Counted from the first letter of the stretch, positions 1 through 6,145 are shown. The stretch is 7,743 bases of DNA from Clostridium sp. CAG:780 (GCA_000434195.1 HF994474.1:21340-29082); one strand, 5' to 3'. The notes: generated from the letters alone by a model not told the origin. Made by a program: numbers and translations.

Positions 1-380
1 GCAATTTGCTCTATTTTTATATCTTGCCCATTTTTTAAATAATACTCTTTTTGTATTTGATTTATTTTTGCACCTAATTCTTTAATACTTCTACTTACTT
101 TTATTTTTCCGTCATCTCTTATATATCTTTTTATTTCTCCCATTATGAATGGAACTGAATATGTAGAAAGTTGCACATCAAAGCTCGTATCGAATTTTTT
201 TATTGATTTTATTAATCCCAACGCACCTATTTGGTTTAGATCTTCTAACTCGTATCCTCTTCCACTAAATCTTTTAGCAATATTATAGACTAGCCCTAAA
301 TTGTTTTTTACCAGACTAGCCATTGCCTCTTCATCTCCACTTTGCGCTTTTGCTATTTTTTCATAAGTATTTTCATACAT
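1..380 (-). CDS. sigF: RNA polymerase sporulation sigma factor SigF (5' part; runs off the window)
   Basis: This is the forespore-specific sigma-70-family factor that directs the first compartment-specific transcription after asymmetric division; SpoIIAB holds it inactive. About 126 N-terminal residues are visible. They include region 2: GRGYELEDLNQIGALGLIKS (residues 40-59), then STYSVPFIMGEIKRYIRDDG (72-91), and the start of region 3 with KVSRSIKELG (94-103). The gene continues past base 1, so regions 3 and 4 are not seen. The ATG at 380 follows the spoIIAB stop by 3 bases, with an AAGGAAGG ribosome binding site inside the end of spoIIAB, so the two are translationally coupled. SigF and SigG are close in sequence; the order spoIIAA-spoIIAB-sigma identifies this as SigF. 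The N-terminal tail before region 2 looks about 14 residues shorter than in Bacillus subtilis SigF (compared from memory). Confidence 0.95.
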   Translation of the reverse strand, partial: MYENTYEKIAKAQSGDEEAMASLVKNNLGLVYNIAKRFSGRGYELEDLNQIGALGLIKSIKKFDTSFDVQLSTYSVPFIMGEIKRYIRDDGKIKVSRSIKELGAKINQIQKEYYLKNGQDIKIEQI

Positions 381-383
381 ATT

Positions 384-842
384 TTAACCTTCCTTTTGTT
401 CTTCTTGTTCTAGTGGTTCTATGTATTTTCTTAATGTTACTTTTGTTCCCATTTCTGGTATAGATTCAACTTTCATTTCGTCCATAAAACTTTCCATTAT
501 TGTGAATCCCATTCCAGATCTTTCTAAATTTGCCTTTGTTGTATAAAGTGGTTTTTTAGCAAGTTCTATATCCTCAATTCCTTTCCCTGAATCTGATATT
601 TGTATTTCTACCCAGTTGTCTTTTAATTTACATTCAACTTTGACTATTCCCATAGAGTTTTCATATCCATGTATTATGCAGTTTGTTACAGCTTCTGACA
701 CTGCCGTTTTTATATCCGCAAGTTCTTCTATTGTAGGATCTAATTGTGAAGCAAATGCTGCTACTGCTATTCTTGCAAATGCTTCATTTGATGATTTGCT
801 TACAAATTCTAATTTCATTTCATTATCATAAATTCCTAACAT
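384..842 (-). CDS. spoIIAB: Anti-sigma F factor SpoIIAB (serine kinase)
   Basis: This GHKL-fold protein kinase and anti-sigma factor binds sigma-F in the ATP state and phosphorylates SpoIIAA on serine; unphosphorylated SpoIIAA displaces sigma-F. Numbered from the longer reading frame that opens at 854, the ATP-binding N box is EAVTN (54-58, catalytic Glu54 and Asn58), G1 is DSGKG (88-92), and the lid/G2 region is ERSGMGFTIM (111-120). Glu24 and Arg28 in NEAFAR match B. subtilis Glu16 and Arg20; Arg20 is a contact residue for sigma-F and SpoIIAA. Two starts are possible. The ATG at 854 overlaps the spoIIAA stop (TAATG) but has a poor ribosome binding site. The ATG at 842 is preceded by GGAGGTTAAA and gives 152 residues, closer to the family N-terminus, so I chose 842. 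It is the second gene of the spoIIA operon. Confidence 0.96.
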   Translation of the reverse strand: MLGIYDNEMKLEFVSKSSNEAFARIAVAAFASQLDPTIEELADIKTAVSEAVTNCIIHGYENSMGIVKVECKLKDNWVEIQISDSGKGIEDIELAKKPLYTTKANLERSGMGFTIMESFMDEMKVESIPEMGTKVTLRKYIEPLEQEEQKEG

Positions 843-858
843 TTTAACCTCCATTATC
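842..858 (-). promoter_or_regulatory. Ribosome binding site of spoIIAB within the spoIIAA stop region
   Basis: The minus strand reads TAATGGAGGTTAAAATG. The spoIIAA stop TAA (856-854) overlaps a first ATG (854). The GGAGG core that follows is five bases from the second ATG (842). A ribosome ending spoIIAA is therefore placed on the spoIIAB binding site, which suggests translational coupling. The spacing favours the second ATG. Confidence 0.7.
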
Positions 859-1177
859 CAACTTTTTCTTCTTTGTTTATTGGAATTATTCTTAAAATTC
901 CACTTATCTCAAAGACTTTTTCTATTTGTCTATTTACATTTATTAGCTCTAATTGTCCACCTAACATTCTAATAATTTTGTATCTTCCAAGTAACATTCC
1001 TATTCCTGCACTGTCCATGAAAGCAACGTTACTAAAATCAAATATAACTTTTCTAGGCAAAAATCTCGTAATTTCATTATCAATTTTCCTCCTTAATTTT
1101 TCTGTTGTGCTTTCGTCAATTTCCTCAGAAATTCTTAATGTTAATTGCTTTTCTCTGGGTACATAAATACATTCCAC
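854..1177 (-). CDS. spoIIAA: Anti-sigma F factor antagonist SpoIIAA (STAS domain)
   Basis: This is the anti-anti-sigma factor of the sigma-F switch. Dephosphorylated by the phosphatase SpoIIE (not in this window), it binds SpoIIAB and frees sigma-F; SpoIIAB inactivates it by phosphorylation. The whole 107-residue protein is one STAS domain, the usual family length. The phosphorylation motif is FMDSAGIGMLLGRYK (residues 53-67). Ser56 corresponds to B. subtilis Ser58, and the serine that follows it there is alanine here. The start codon is GTG at 1177; its ribosome binding site AAGGAGG lies seven bases upstream and no in-frame ATG fits better. It is the first gene of spoIIAA-spoIIAB-sigF, and its stop overlaps the first possible spoIIAB start. 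Confidence 0.96.
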   Translation of the reverse strand: MECIYVPREKQLTLRISEEIDESTTEKLRRKIDNEITRFLPRKVIFDFSNVAFMDSAGIGMLLGRYKIIRMLGGQLELINVNRQIEKVFEISGILRIIPINKEEKVG

Positions 1178-1202
1178 TTTTGTTCCTCCTTATTTCTTAT
1201 TC

Positions 1203-1238
1203 TTGTATAAGTATACTATGTTTACCAGTATTTTCCAA
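1203..1238 (-). promoter_or_regulatory. Candidate sigma-A-type promoter of the spoIIA operon
   Basis: The minus strand has TTGGAA (1238-1233), a 17-base spacer and TATACT (1215-1210). The predicted start is near 1203, giving a leader of about 26 bases that contains the AAGGAGG site of spoIIAA. The -35 matches the consensus at 4 of 6 positions and the -10 at 5 of 6, with ideal spacing. In B. subtilis spoIIA is read by sigma-H; I could not fit a sigma-H promoter here at normal spacing. Prediction only. Confidence 0.5.
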
Positions 1239-1294
1239 TAGCGAAACTTGACTAGTTTTATCGATTTATGGGAAGTTTTCGACATTTTTCGCTT
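1239..1294 (-). promoter_or_regulatory. Cluster of Spo0A-box-like sites upstream of spoIIAA
   Basis: The Spo0A box consensus is TGNCGAA. A perfect match, TGTCGAA, followed by AA, lies at 1284-1278 on the minus strand. A weaker copy, AAGCGAA, lies exactly 10 bases further upstream (1294-1288), one helical turn away, as in known tandem 0A boxes. A third, TAGCGAA with one mismatch, reads on the plus strand at 1239-1245 and abuts the candidate -35 at 1238. Activation of spoIIA by phosphorylated Spo0A is established in Bacillus and fits this layout. The perfect box is the firm part; the other two are inference. Confidence 0.6.
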
Positions 1295-1320
1295 TATTGT
1301 TGACATTATATTTCCATAAT

Positions 1321-1368
1321 AAAAGACCATATATTATATTTCCAATTCAATATAATATATAGCCTTTT
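1321..1368 (-). terminator. Intrinsic terminator after sleB
   Basis: A 20-base-pair inverted repeat has arms at 1368-1349 and 1340-1321 and an 8-base loop at 1348-1341. All pairs hold in the minus-strand RNA, two of them as G-U wobbles. It begins two bases after the sleB stop. The minus-strand RNA ends in UUUU then AUUAU, so the U tract is modest. On the plus strand a run of seven T follows the other arm, so the element could work in both directions. It separates sleB from the spoIIA operon. Confidence 0.75.
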
Positions 1369-1369
1369 T

Positions 1370-2065
1370 TTATTTACAAAATCTATGTTTTCCTATTGTT
1401 ACAGTTTGTGGTCTTGACCAAATCCAAGCATTAGTTGCTGTATTGGGATTAAAATAGTATATTGCTCCATATGAAGGATCCCACCCATTTAGAGCATCTC
1501 TTGCAGCATTGTATGCAGTAGTATTAGGTTTTAAATTTATTTGCCCATCTGATACTGCTGTAAAAGCTCCTGGTTGATAAACAACTCCAGCTATTGTATT
1601 CGGGAATGAACTGCTCTTCACCCTATTTAAAACAACTGCTGCAACTGCAACTTGACCTGAATACGGTTCTCCTCTTGCTTCAGAATATACTACGTGTGCC
1701 AATAAGTTAACATTGCTATTATTGGTACTTTGACTTGTGCTATTGCTAGAAGAGTATATTCCCATTGCTTGAAGTGTTTTAGTTCCTGCAATTCCATCTG
1801 CTGTAAGTCCATTTTTCCTTTGAAAATATTTTACTGCTGATAATGTTTGACTTCCATATATACCATCTATGCTTCCTTTGTAGTAGCCCCATCTTTTTAA
1901 TTTTGTTTGAATTTGTGTAACTTCATTTCCTCTAGAGCCATATTTTGATAAAGCTTGAGCCTGACTATTTCTAAAGAATACATTGTATGTTATAAAAATT
2001 ATAATTAAGACAGAAATTATGGCTACTGCTTTTTTGTTTATAGTTTTTATTCTATTTTTTAACAT
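1370..2065 (-). CDS. sleB: Spore cortex-lytic enzyme SleB
   Basis: SleB is a lytic transglycosylase that cuts cortex peptidoglycan containing muramic lactam during germination; it is made in the forespore and exported. Numbered from the longer frame opening with TTG at 2083, there is a hydrophobic signal/anchor segment (19-37) followed by AQA (42-44), a possible signal-peptidase site. A PG_binding_1 domain follows (about 47-108, with SIDGIYGSQTLSAVKYFQ). After a Ser/Asn-rich linker (111-125) comes the Hydrolase_2 catalytic domain (126-237), with HVVYSEARGEPYSGQ and presumed catalytic Glu135, ending in WIWSRP and GKHRFCK. I prefer the ATG at 2065 (231 residues): AAAGGTGG lies seven bases upstream and the hydrophobic segment is unaffected. 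No ypeB, its usual Bacillus partner, lies next to it. A non-spore SleB-like wall hydrolase is possible, but the two-domain layout and the spoIIA neighbour favour true SleB. Confidence 0.88.
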   Translation of the reverse strand: MLKNRIKTINKKAVAIISVLIIIFITYNVFFRNSQAQALSKYGSRGNEVTQIQTKLKRWGYYKGSIDGIYGSQTLSAVKYFQRKNGLTADGIAGTKTLQAMGIYSSSNSTSQSTNNSNVNLLAHVVYSEARGEPYSGQVAVAAVVLNRVKSSSFPNTIAGVVYQPGAFTAVSDGQINLKPNTTAYNAARDALNGWDPSYGAIYYFNPNTATNAWIWSRPQTVTIGKHRFCK

Positions 2066-2111
2066 AAAAAATCCACCTTTCAAGATTATTATTCCTTGAA
2101 TTGGTGGATTT
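2066..2111 (-). terminator. Intrinsic terminator after fhs, overlapping the sleB ribosome binding site
   Basis: In the minus-strand RNA the left arm AAATCCACCAATTCAAG (2111-2095) pairs with CTTGAAAGGTGGATTT (2084-2069). This gives 6 and 9 base pairs around a small internal loop, closing a 10-base loop (2094-2085). Six T follow the GC-rich part (2071-2066) and run directly into the sleB ATG at 2065. It starts 15 bases after the fhs stop. The right arm holds AAAGGTGG, the sleB ribosome binding site, so the same bases serve termination and translation. Confidence 0.75.
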
Positions 2112-2116
2112 ATACA
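2087..2116 (-). promoter_or_regulatory. Candidate sigma-G-type (forespore) promoter of sleB
   Basis: The minus strand has TGTATA (2116-2111), a 17-base spacer and AATAATA (2093-2087). This resembles the sigma-G pattern TGAATA-N17/18-CATACTA (5 of 6 and 5 of 7 positions). B. subtilis sleB is sigma-G dependent. Transcription would begin near 2081-2079, inside or just after the loop of the fhs terminator, leaving a leader of about 15 bases with AAAGGTGG. The region is AT-rich and chance matches occur, so this is a prediction. Confidence 0.45.
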
Positions 2117-2125
2117 TTTATGGTT

Positions 2126-3790
2126 TTAAAAAATTCCTATTACATTTCCGTTTTCATCTAAGTCGATTTTTTCGGCAGCTGGTACTTTTGGAAGTCCAGG
2201 CATTGTCATTATTTTACCTGTTATTGCAACTACAAACTCAGCTCCTGCTTTTAGTATTATTTCATTTACATGCAATGTAAATGGTTCTTTGCATAGTAAA
2301 TTCTTTGGATCATCTGAGAATGAATATTGTGTTTTTGCTATACAAACTGGAAATTTAGAATATCCCATTTTTTCTATGTTTTCTATTTGTTTTGTTGCTG
2401 TTTCAGAAAATTCTACATCTTTTGCTCCATATATTTTTTGAGCTACTTTTTCTATTTTTTCTTTTATTGAATCTTCATTCTCATATATGTACTTAAAGTT
2501 TTCTTCTTTTTCTACTAGATTAACTATTTTTTCCGCTAAGTCTACTGCTCCAATACTTCCTTTTTGATGACTTTCTACTAAACTTAGTTCGACATCTTGT
2601 TTCTCTAATTCTTCTTTTAATAATTCTATTTCTTTATCTGTGTCCGTCAAAAATTTATTTATTGCAACAATTACATTTAAGCCATATTTATTTTTTAAAT
2701 TATCTATATGTCTGTTTAGATTTTCGATTCCGATTTTTAGAGCTTCTAAATTTTCTTGCTTTACTTCTTCTTTGCTTTGGCCACCGTGATATTTTAGCGC
2801 TCTTATTGTTGCAACACATACCACTGCATCTGGTTTTATTGAAGCTTTTCTGCATTTAATATCTAAAAATTTTTCTGCTCCTAAATCAGAACCAAATCCT
2901 GCTTCTGTTACGCAGAAATCAGCTAATTTCATTGCTGTTTTTGTAGCAATTATACTATTACATCCGTGTGCAATATTAGCAAATGGCCCTCCGTGAATTA
3001 TTGCAGGAGTGTGTTCTAATGTTTGTACCAAGTTTGGCTTTATTGCATCTTTTAGAAGTACCGTCATGCTTCCTTCTGCATGCAAATCTTTTGCTCTTAT
3101 TGGTTCTTCATCTTTATTGTATCCTACTACAATATTTCCTATTCTTCTTTTTAAGTCTGCTATATCTGTTGATAAACAGAGAATTGCCATTATTTCAGAA
3201 GCGACTGAAATGTCAAATCCGTCTTCTCTTTCTACAATGTTTTTCTCTCCAGATAATCCTGTATTTACTTTTCTTAATTGTCTATCATTTAAGTCTATAC
3301 ATCTTTTCCAAGTAACTTTTTCAAATCCTAATTCATTTCCATTATAAATATGATTATCTATCAAAGCTGATAGCAAGTCATTTGCATATGTTATTGCGTG
3401 TATATCTCCTGTAAAATGTAGATTTATATCTTCCATTGGCGCAACTTGTGCATATCCACCACCTGTCGCTCCTCCTTTTATCCCAAATACTGGGCCTAAT
3501 GAAGGTTCTCTCAATGCAAGTATGGCTTTTTTTCCGATTCTTTTTAATCCATCAGCCAGACCTATTGCCATTGTAGTCTTTCCTTCTCCCAATGGTGTTG
3601 GATTAATTGATGTAACTAATATTAATTTTCCATCTTTTTTATTTTCTAATCTTTTTAACAATTTTTTGCTATCTATTTTTGCTTTATATTTGCCATATAG
3701 TTCTAATTCTTGTTCTTCTATTCCTACTTCTTCAGCAATTTTTGTTATATTTTCTAATTTGGTGTTTCTTGCAATTTCTACATCTTCCAT
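2126..3790 (-). CDS. fhs: Formate-tetrahydrofolate ligase (10-formyl-THF synthetase)
   Basis: This cytoplasmic enzyme makes 10-formyl-tetrahydrofolate from formate, THF and ATP. It feeds purine synthesis and formyl-methionine, and in acetogens the methyl branch of the Wood-Ljungdahl pathway. The 554-residue length is normal for the family. Visible motifs are the P-loop TPLGEGKTT (65-73), the first family signature GGGYAQVAPMEDINLHFTGD (110-129), HAEGSMTVLLKDA (237-249), the second signature VATIRALKYHGG (326-337), and the C-terminal GKIMTMPGLPKVPAAEKID (525-543). The ATG at 3790 follows AGGAG by eight bases. It lies 45 bases after the PAP2-family gene with a small hairpin between them, and a terminator follows it. 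One fhs gene alone does not show acetogenesis. No folD or fchA lies beside it. Confidence 0.97.
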   Translation of the reverse strand: MEDVEIARNTKLENITKIAEEVGIEEQELELYGKYKAKIDSKKLLKRLENKKDGKLILVTSINPTPLGEGKTTMAIGLADGLKRIGKKAILALREPSLGPVFGIKGGATGGGYAQVAPMEDINLHFTGDIHAITYANDLLSALIDNHIYNGNELGFEKVTWKRCIDLNDRQLRKVNTGLSGEKNIVEREDGFDISVASEIMAILCLSTDIADLKRRIGNIVVGYNKDEEPIRAKDLHAEGSMTVLLKDAIKPNLVQTLEHTPAIIHGGPFANIAHGCNSIIATKTAMKLADFCVTEAGFGSDLGAEKFLDIKCRKASIKPDAVVCVATIRALKYHGGQSKEEVKQENLEALKIGIENLNRHIDNLKNKYGLNVIVAINKFLTDTDKEIELLKEELEKQDVELSLVESHQKGSIGAVDLAEKIVNLVEKEENFKYIYENEDSIKEKIEKVAQKIYGAKDVEFSETATKQIENIEKMGYSKFPVCIAKTQYSFSDDPKNLLCKEPFTLHVNEIILKAGAEFVVAITGKIMTMPGLPKVPAAEKIDLDENGNVIGIF

Positions 3791-3808
3791 AACAATTTCT
3801 CCTATTCC

Positions 3809-3825
3809 TTCGCCAAAAGGGCGAA
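3809..3825 (-). repeat. Small hairpin in the fhs leader
   Basis: The minus strand reads TTCGCC, loop CTTTT, GGCGAA: a perfect 6-base-pair stem. It sits between the PAP2-family stop and the fhs ribosome binding site. No U run follows on the minus strand, so it is not a convincing terminator. It might affect mRNA stability or fhs translation; function unknown. Confidence 0.4.
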
Positions 3826-3835
3826 TATTTAAATT

Positions 3836-4267
3836 TTAAAATAGCATTCCTGCTGTAAATCCCACTATTGCTCCAATTATTACTTGAAGTGGTGTATGTC
3901 CTAATGCTTCTACTAGTTTTTCTCTAACCTGAACTGTTGATAATCCTGGTGTATTGACTATATCATTTAATATTCTAGCTTGTTTTCCAGCCTGTCTTCT
4001 AACACCACAAGCATCATACATTACAACTAACGAAAATATCAACGATACAGCAAATATTACTGAGTTTATTCCTTGGCTTCTTCCAACCATTGTAGTTATA
4101 GATACAACTATGGCAGTATGTGAACTTGGCATTCCTCCTGCACCAATTATTCTTTTGAAGTTGAATTTTTTAGTTGTTGCAAGTTCCCACAAAACCTTAA
4201 AAGTTTGCACACAAAACCAAGTTACAAAAGGAACTATTAAATATCTGTACTGTGTATAAAAATCCAT
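3836..4267 (-). CDS. Divergent PAP2 family membrane protein (YuiD-like, DUF212)
   Basis: This small integral membrane protein of 143 residues belongs to the DUF212/divergent PAP2 family, which includes B. subtilis YuiD. Family hallmarks are GGMPSSHTA (44-52), YDACGVRRQAGKQA (84-97) and LGHTPLQVIIGAIVG (122-136). Hydrophobic segments lie near 8-29, 51-63, 67-87 and 126-143. The SSH and GH elements resemble part of the PAP2 phosphatase signature, but the substrate is not known; a lipid phosphate is a guess from the superfamily. The ATG at 4267 follows GGGAG by nine bases and is 20 bases after the xseB stop, so it is co-transcribed with xseAB. From memory, relatives in Clostridia often sit near ispA and dxs after xseB; ispA is missing at this spot. 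Confidence 0.88.
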   Translation of the reverse strand: MDFYTQYRYLIVPFVTWFCVQTFKVLWELATTKKFNFKRIIGAGGMPSSHTAIVVSITTMVGRSQGINSVIFAVSLIFSLVVMYDACGVRRQAGKQARILNDIVNTPGLSTVQVREKLVEALGHTPLQVIIGAIVGFTAGMLF

Positions 4268-4287
4268 TCTCTTTATCTCCCTTTGTA

Positions 4288-4524
4288 CTATTCTTCAATG
4301 TTTGCCACATTAAAGTTTTCTTCCTTAATGGTTCCATTATCATTTATCAACATAGTAATTTTCTTTTCTGCTGTGTCTAATAAATCACTACATTTCTTTG
4401 ATAATTTCATTCCATCTTCAAATTTGCTAACAGATTCATCTAAGCTTAGATTTCCTTTTTCTAGCTCTTCTGCTATCTTTTCTAACTCTTTCATTGCATC
4501 TTCAAAATTTATATCTTCTTTCAT
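4288..4524 (-). CDS. xseB: Exodeoxyribonuclease VII small subunit
   Basis: Small subunit of exonuclease VII, which degrades single-stranded DNA from either end to oligonucleotides and acts in repair in the cytoplasm; several XseB copies bind each XseA. At 78 residues it has the usual size. The conserved helical hairpin is clear: FEDAMKELEKIAEELEKGNL (7-26), then SLDESVSKFEDGMKLSKKC (27-45), ending in AEKKI (52-56). The ATG at 4524 is preceded by AAAGGA, and the start lies 20 bases after the xseA stop, as expected for a co-transcribed subunit pair. A 20-base gap leads to the PAP2-family gene. Confidence 0.95.
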   Translation of the reverse strand: MKEDINFEDAMKELEKIAEELEKGNLSLDESVSKFEDGMKLSKKCSDLLDTAEKKITMLINDNGTIKEENFNVANIEE

Positions 4525-4544
4525 TTTTGTTTTCCTTTCTAAGG

Positions 4545-5735
4545 TTATAATACTTGTGCGTCAACTTTTCCGTCGCTTAATCTAATCGAAACTTTTTCTC
4601 CTTGAGATAAGTCTCTGACTTCTTTTGCTATTCTTCCATCTTGTTTAGAAATTATGCTATATCCTCTTGTTAAAGTTTTTAGAGGACTTAATGCATCTAG
4701 CTTCGCCACTTCTTTTACAAATTTAGTTTTGTCTTCTTTTATTTTTAATAATATGCTATTTTGTAGAGATTTTACTTTCATATCTATTAACATATATTGT
4801 TCATTGATTTTTTGAGTAGGATTTTTAAAAGCTTGCCTTGTCATACATTTCTCATATGACATTTTCATAAGTTCGATTTTCTTTTTCAATGATACTTTAT
4901 ATCTATTATTGTATGCTTTTAAAGTTTCTCTTACATCATCAATATTAGCAACTGCTAATTCTGCCGCAGCTGATGGTGTTGGTGCTCTTAAATCTGCAAC
5001 AAAGTCTGCTATTGTAAAATCTGTTTCGTGTCCAACTGCTGATATTATCGGAATCTTAGAATTAAATATAGCTCTTGCAACTACTTCTTCATTAAATGGC
5101 CACAGGTCTTCAATAGATCCTCCACCTCTACCTATTATTAGTACGTCTGCTAATTTATTTTTATTCATAAACTCGATGCCTTCTGCTATTTTTTCTCCAG
5201 CACCGCTTCCTTGCACAGGAACAGGATATAATCGTATATTCACATTAGGATTTCTTCTTGTACTTACGTTAATTATATCTCTTATTACTGCTCCTGTATT
5301 TGATGTTAAAACTCCTATTGTTTTTGGCATAAATGGAATTGGCTTTTTGTATTTTTCATCAAATAAACCTTCATTGCTAAGTTTATTTTTTAGTTCCTCA
5401 TATGCAACATATAAGTTTCCTAGACCATCTTCCTTCATAGCTTTTGCATATATCTGATATACTCCATCTCTTTCGAATACCGAAACGCCGCCTAGAATTA
5501 TTACCTTCATTCCGTCTTTTGGCATAAATGATAAATGCGTAGTATATGTTTTAAACATTACGCATTTAATCAACGAATTTTCATCTTTTAAAGTAAAATA
5601 CATATGACCTGTATAATGATTTTTGAAGTTTGATATTTCTCCTTTTACTAACACATTGTTTAGCATCTCATCATTATCTATTCTGCCTTTTATGTATTTA
5701 TTTAAGTCTGTTACTGTTATTGGATTATATTGCAT
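4545..5735 (-). CDS. xseA: Exodeoxyribonuclease VII large subunit
   Basis: Catalytic subunit of exonuclease VII. The N-terminal OB-fold for single-stranded DNA spans about 5-100, with VLVKGEISNFKNHYTGHMYF (28-47). The catalytic domain has GVLTSNTGAVIRDI (141-154), IGRGGGSIEDLWPFNEE (201-217), SAVGHETDFTIAD (232-244) and RAPTPSAAAE (250-259). A long coiled-coil region (about 263-345) follows, then the C-terminal LDALSPLKTLTRGYSI (346-361). At 396 residues it is slightly short for the family, with no motif missing. The ATG at 5735 lies inside the last codons of nusB, an 11-base overlap. The upstream GTGGAAAAGG is a poor or tightly spaced ribosome binding site, which suggests translational coupling to nusB. 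In Bacillus folD lies between nusB and xseA; here it is absent. Confidence 0.96.
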   Translation of the reverse strand: MQYNPITVTDLNKYIKGRIDNDEMLNNVLVKGEISNFKNHYTGHMYFTLKDENSLIKCVMFKTYTTHLSFMPKDGMKVIILGGVSVFERDGVYQIYAKAMKEDGLGNLYVAYEELKNKLSNEGLFDEKYKKPIPFMPKTIGVLTSNTGAVIRDIINVSTRRNPNVNIRLYPVPVQGSGAGEKIAEGIEFMNKNKLADVLIIGRGGGSIEDLWPFNEEVVARAIFNSKIPIISAVGHETDFTIADFVADLRAPTPSAAAELAVANIDDVRETLKAYNNRYKVSLKKKIELMKMSYEKCMTRQAFKNPTQKINEQYMLIDMKVKSLQNSILLKIKEDKTKFVKEVAKLDALSPLKTLTRGYSIISKQDGRIAKEVRDLSQGEKVSIRLSDGKVDAQVL

Positions 5736-6132
5736 CCTTTTCCACTACCTTTGCTAATACACCATTTATAAATGATCCAGCAGTTTCTTCTCCATATTTT
5801 TTAGCCATATTTACTACTTCATTTATTATAATTTTGTATGGTGTTTTTATGTATTTTATTTCGTATATTGCAAGTTTTAGTAAAGATAAATCAACAGTAG
5901 ATATTCTATCTATTGTCCATCCTGATTTTAGATTTTCAGAAATTATTTTTGTAATTTCTTCATCATTTTCTTTGATTCCTTTTGCTATATCTTTTACATA
6001 TTCTCTTGCTCTGCCATCTTCAACTTCTGTACTGTCTAAGAATAATTTGACTTGACTTTTGCTATTTTGTTTTTGCACTTCTTGGCTATAAATATAGCAA
6101 AAAGCAAGTTCTCTTTTTGTCATTTCTTCCAT
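5725..6132 (-). CDS. nusB: Transcription antitermination factor NusB
   Basis: NusB pairs with NusE (ribosomal protein S10) and binds boxA RNA. It lets RNA polymerase read through rRNA operons and helps rRNA processing. The 135-residue, all-helical protein has the family's N-terminal RELAFCYIYSQE (7-18), W72 followed by IDRISTVDLSLLKLAIYEI (74-92), and the C-terminal signature INEVVNMAKKYGEETAGSFI (103-122) continuing to NGVLAK (123-128). The ATG at 6132 follows AAGGGG by six bases; a second ATG three codons later is less well spaced. The gene starts 13 bases after the DUF2273 stop and overlaps xseA by 11 bases. Linkage of asp23, nusB and xseAB is common in Firmicutes. Confidence 0.95.
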   Translation of the reverse strand: MEEMTKRELAFCYIYSQEVQKQNSKSQVKLFLDSTEVEDGRAREYVKDIAKGIKENDEEITKIISENLKSGWTIDRISTVDLSLLKLAIYEIKYIKTPYKIIINEVVNMAKKYGEETAGSFINGVLAKVVEKDAI

Positions 6133-6145
6133 TTGAGTCCCCTTA

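Noticed and set aside
616..831. Plus-strand open frame opposite spoIIAB
   Set aside because: It lies wholly opposite a well-supported gene, has no ribosome binding site that I can see and shows no recognisable domain. The same holds for the other plus-strand frames, for example those within 873-1166, 2662-3839, 4909-5457 and 6349-7002.
1199..1226. Possible sigma-H promoter for spoIIAA (GAAT at 1202-1199 with TGGTAAA at 1227-1221)
   Set aside because: The spacing is about three bases too long, the -35 has two mismatches and the conserved purine before GAAT is missing. The sigma-A-like pair fits better.
3791..3835. Tetrahydrofolate riboswitch before fhs
   Set aside because: The gap is only 45 bases, too short for a THF aptamer, and holds just a 6-bp hairpin.
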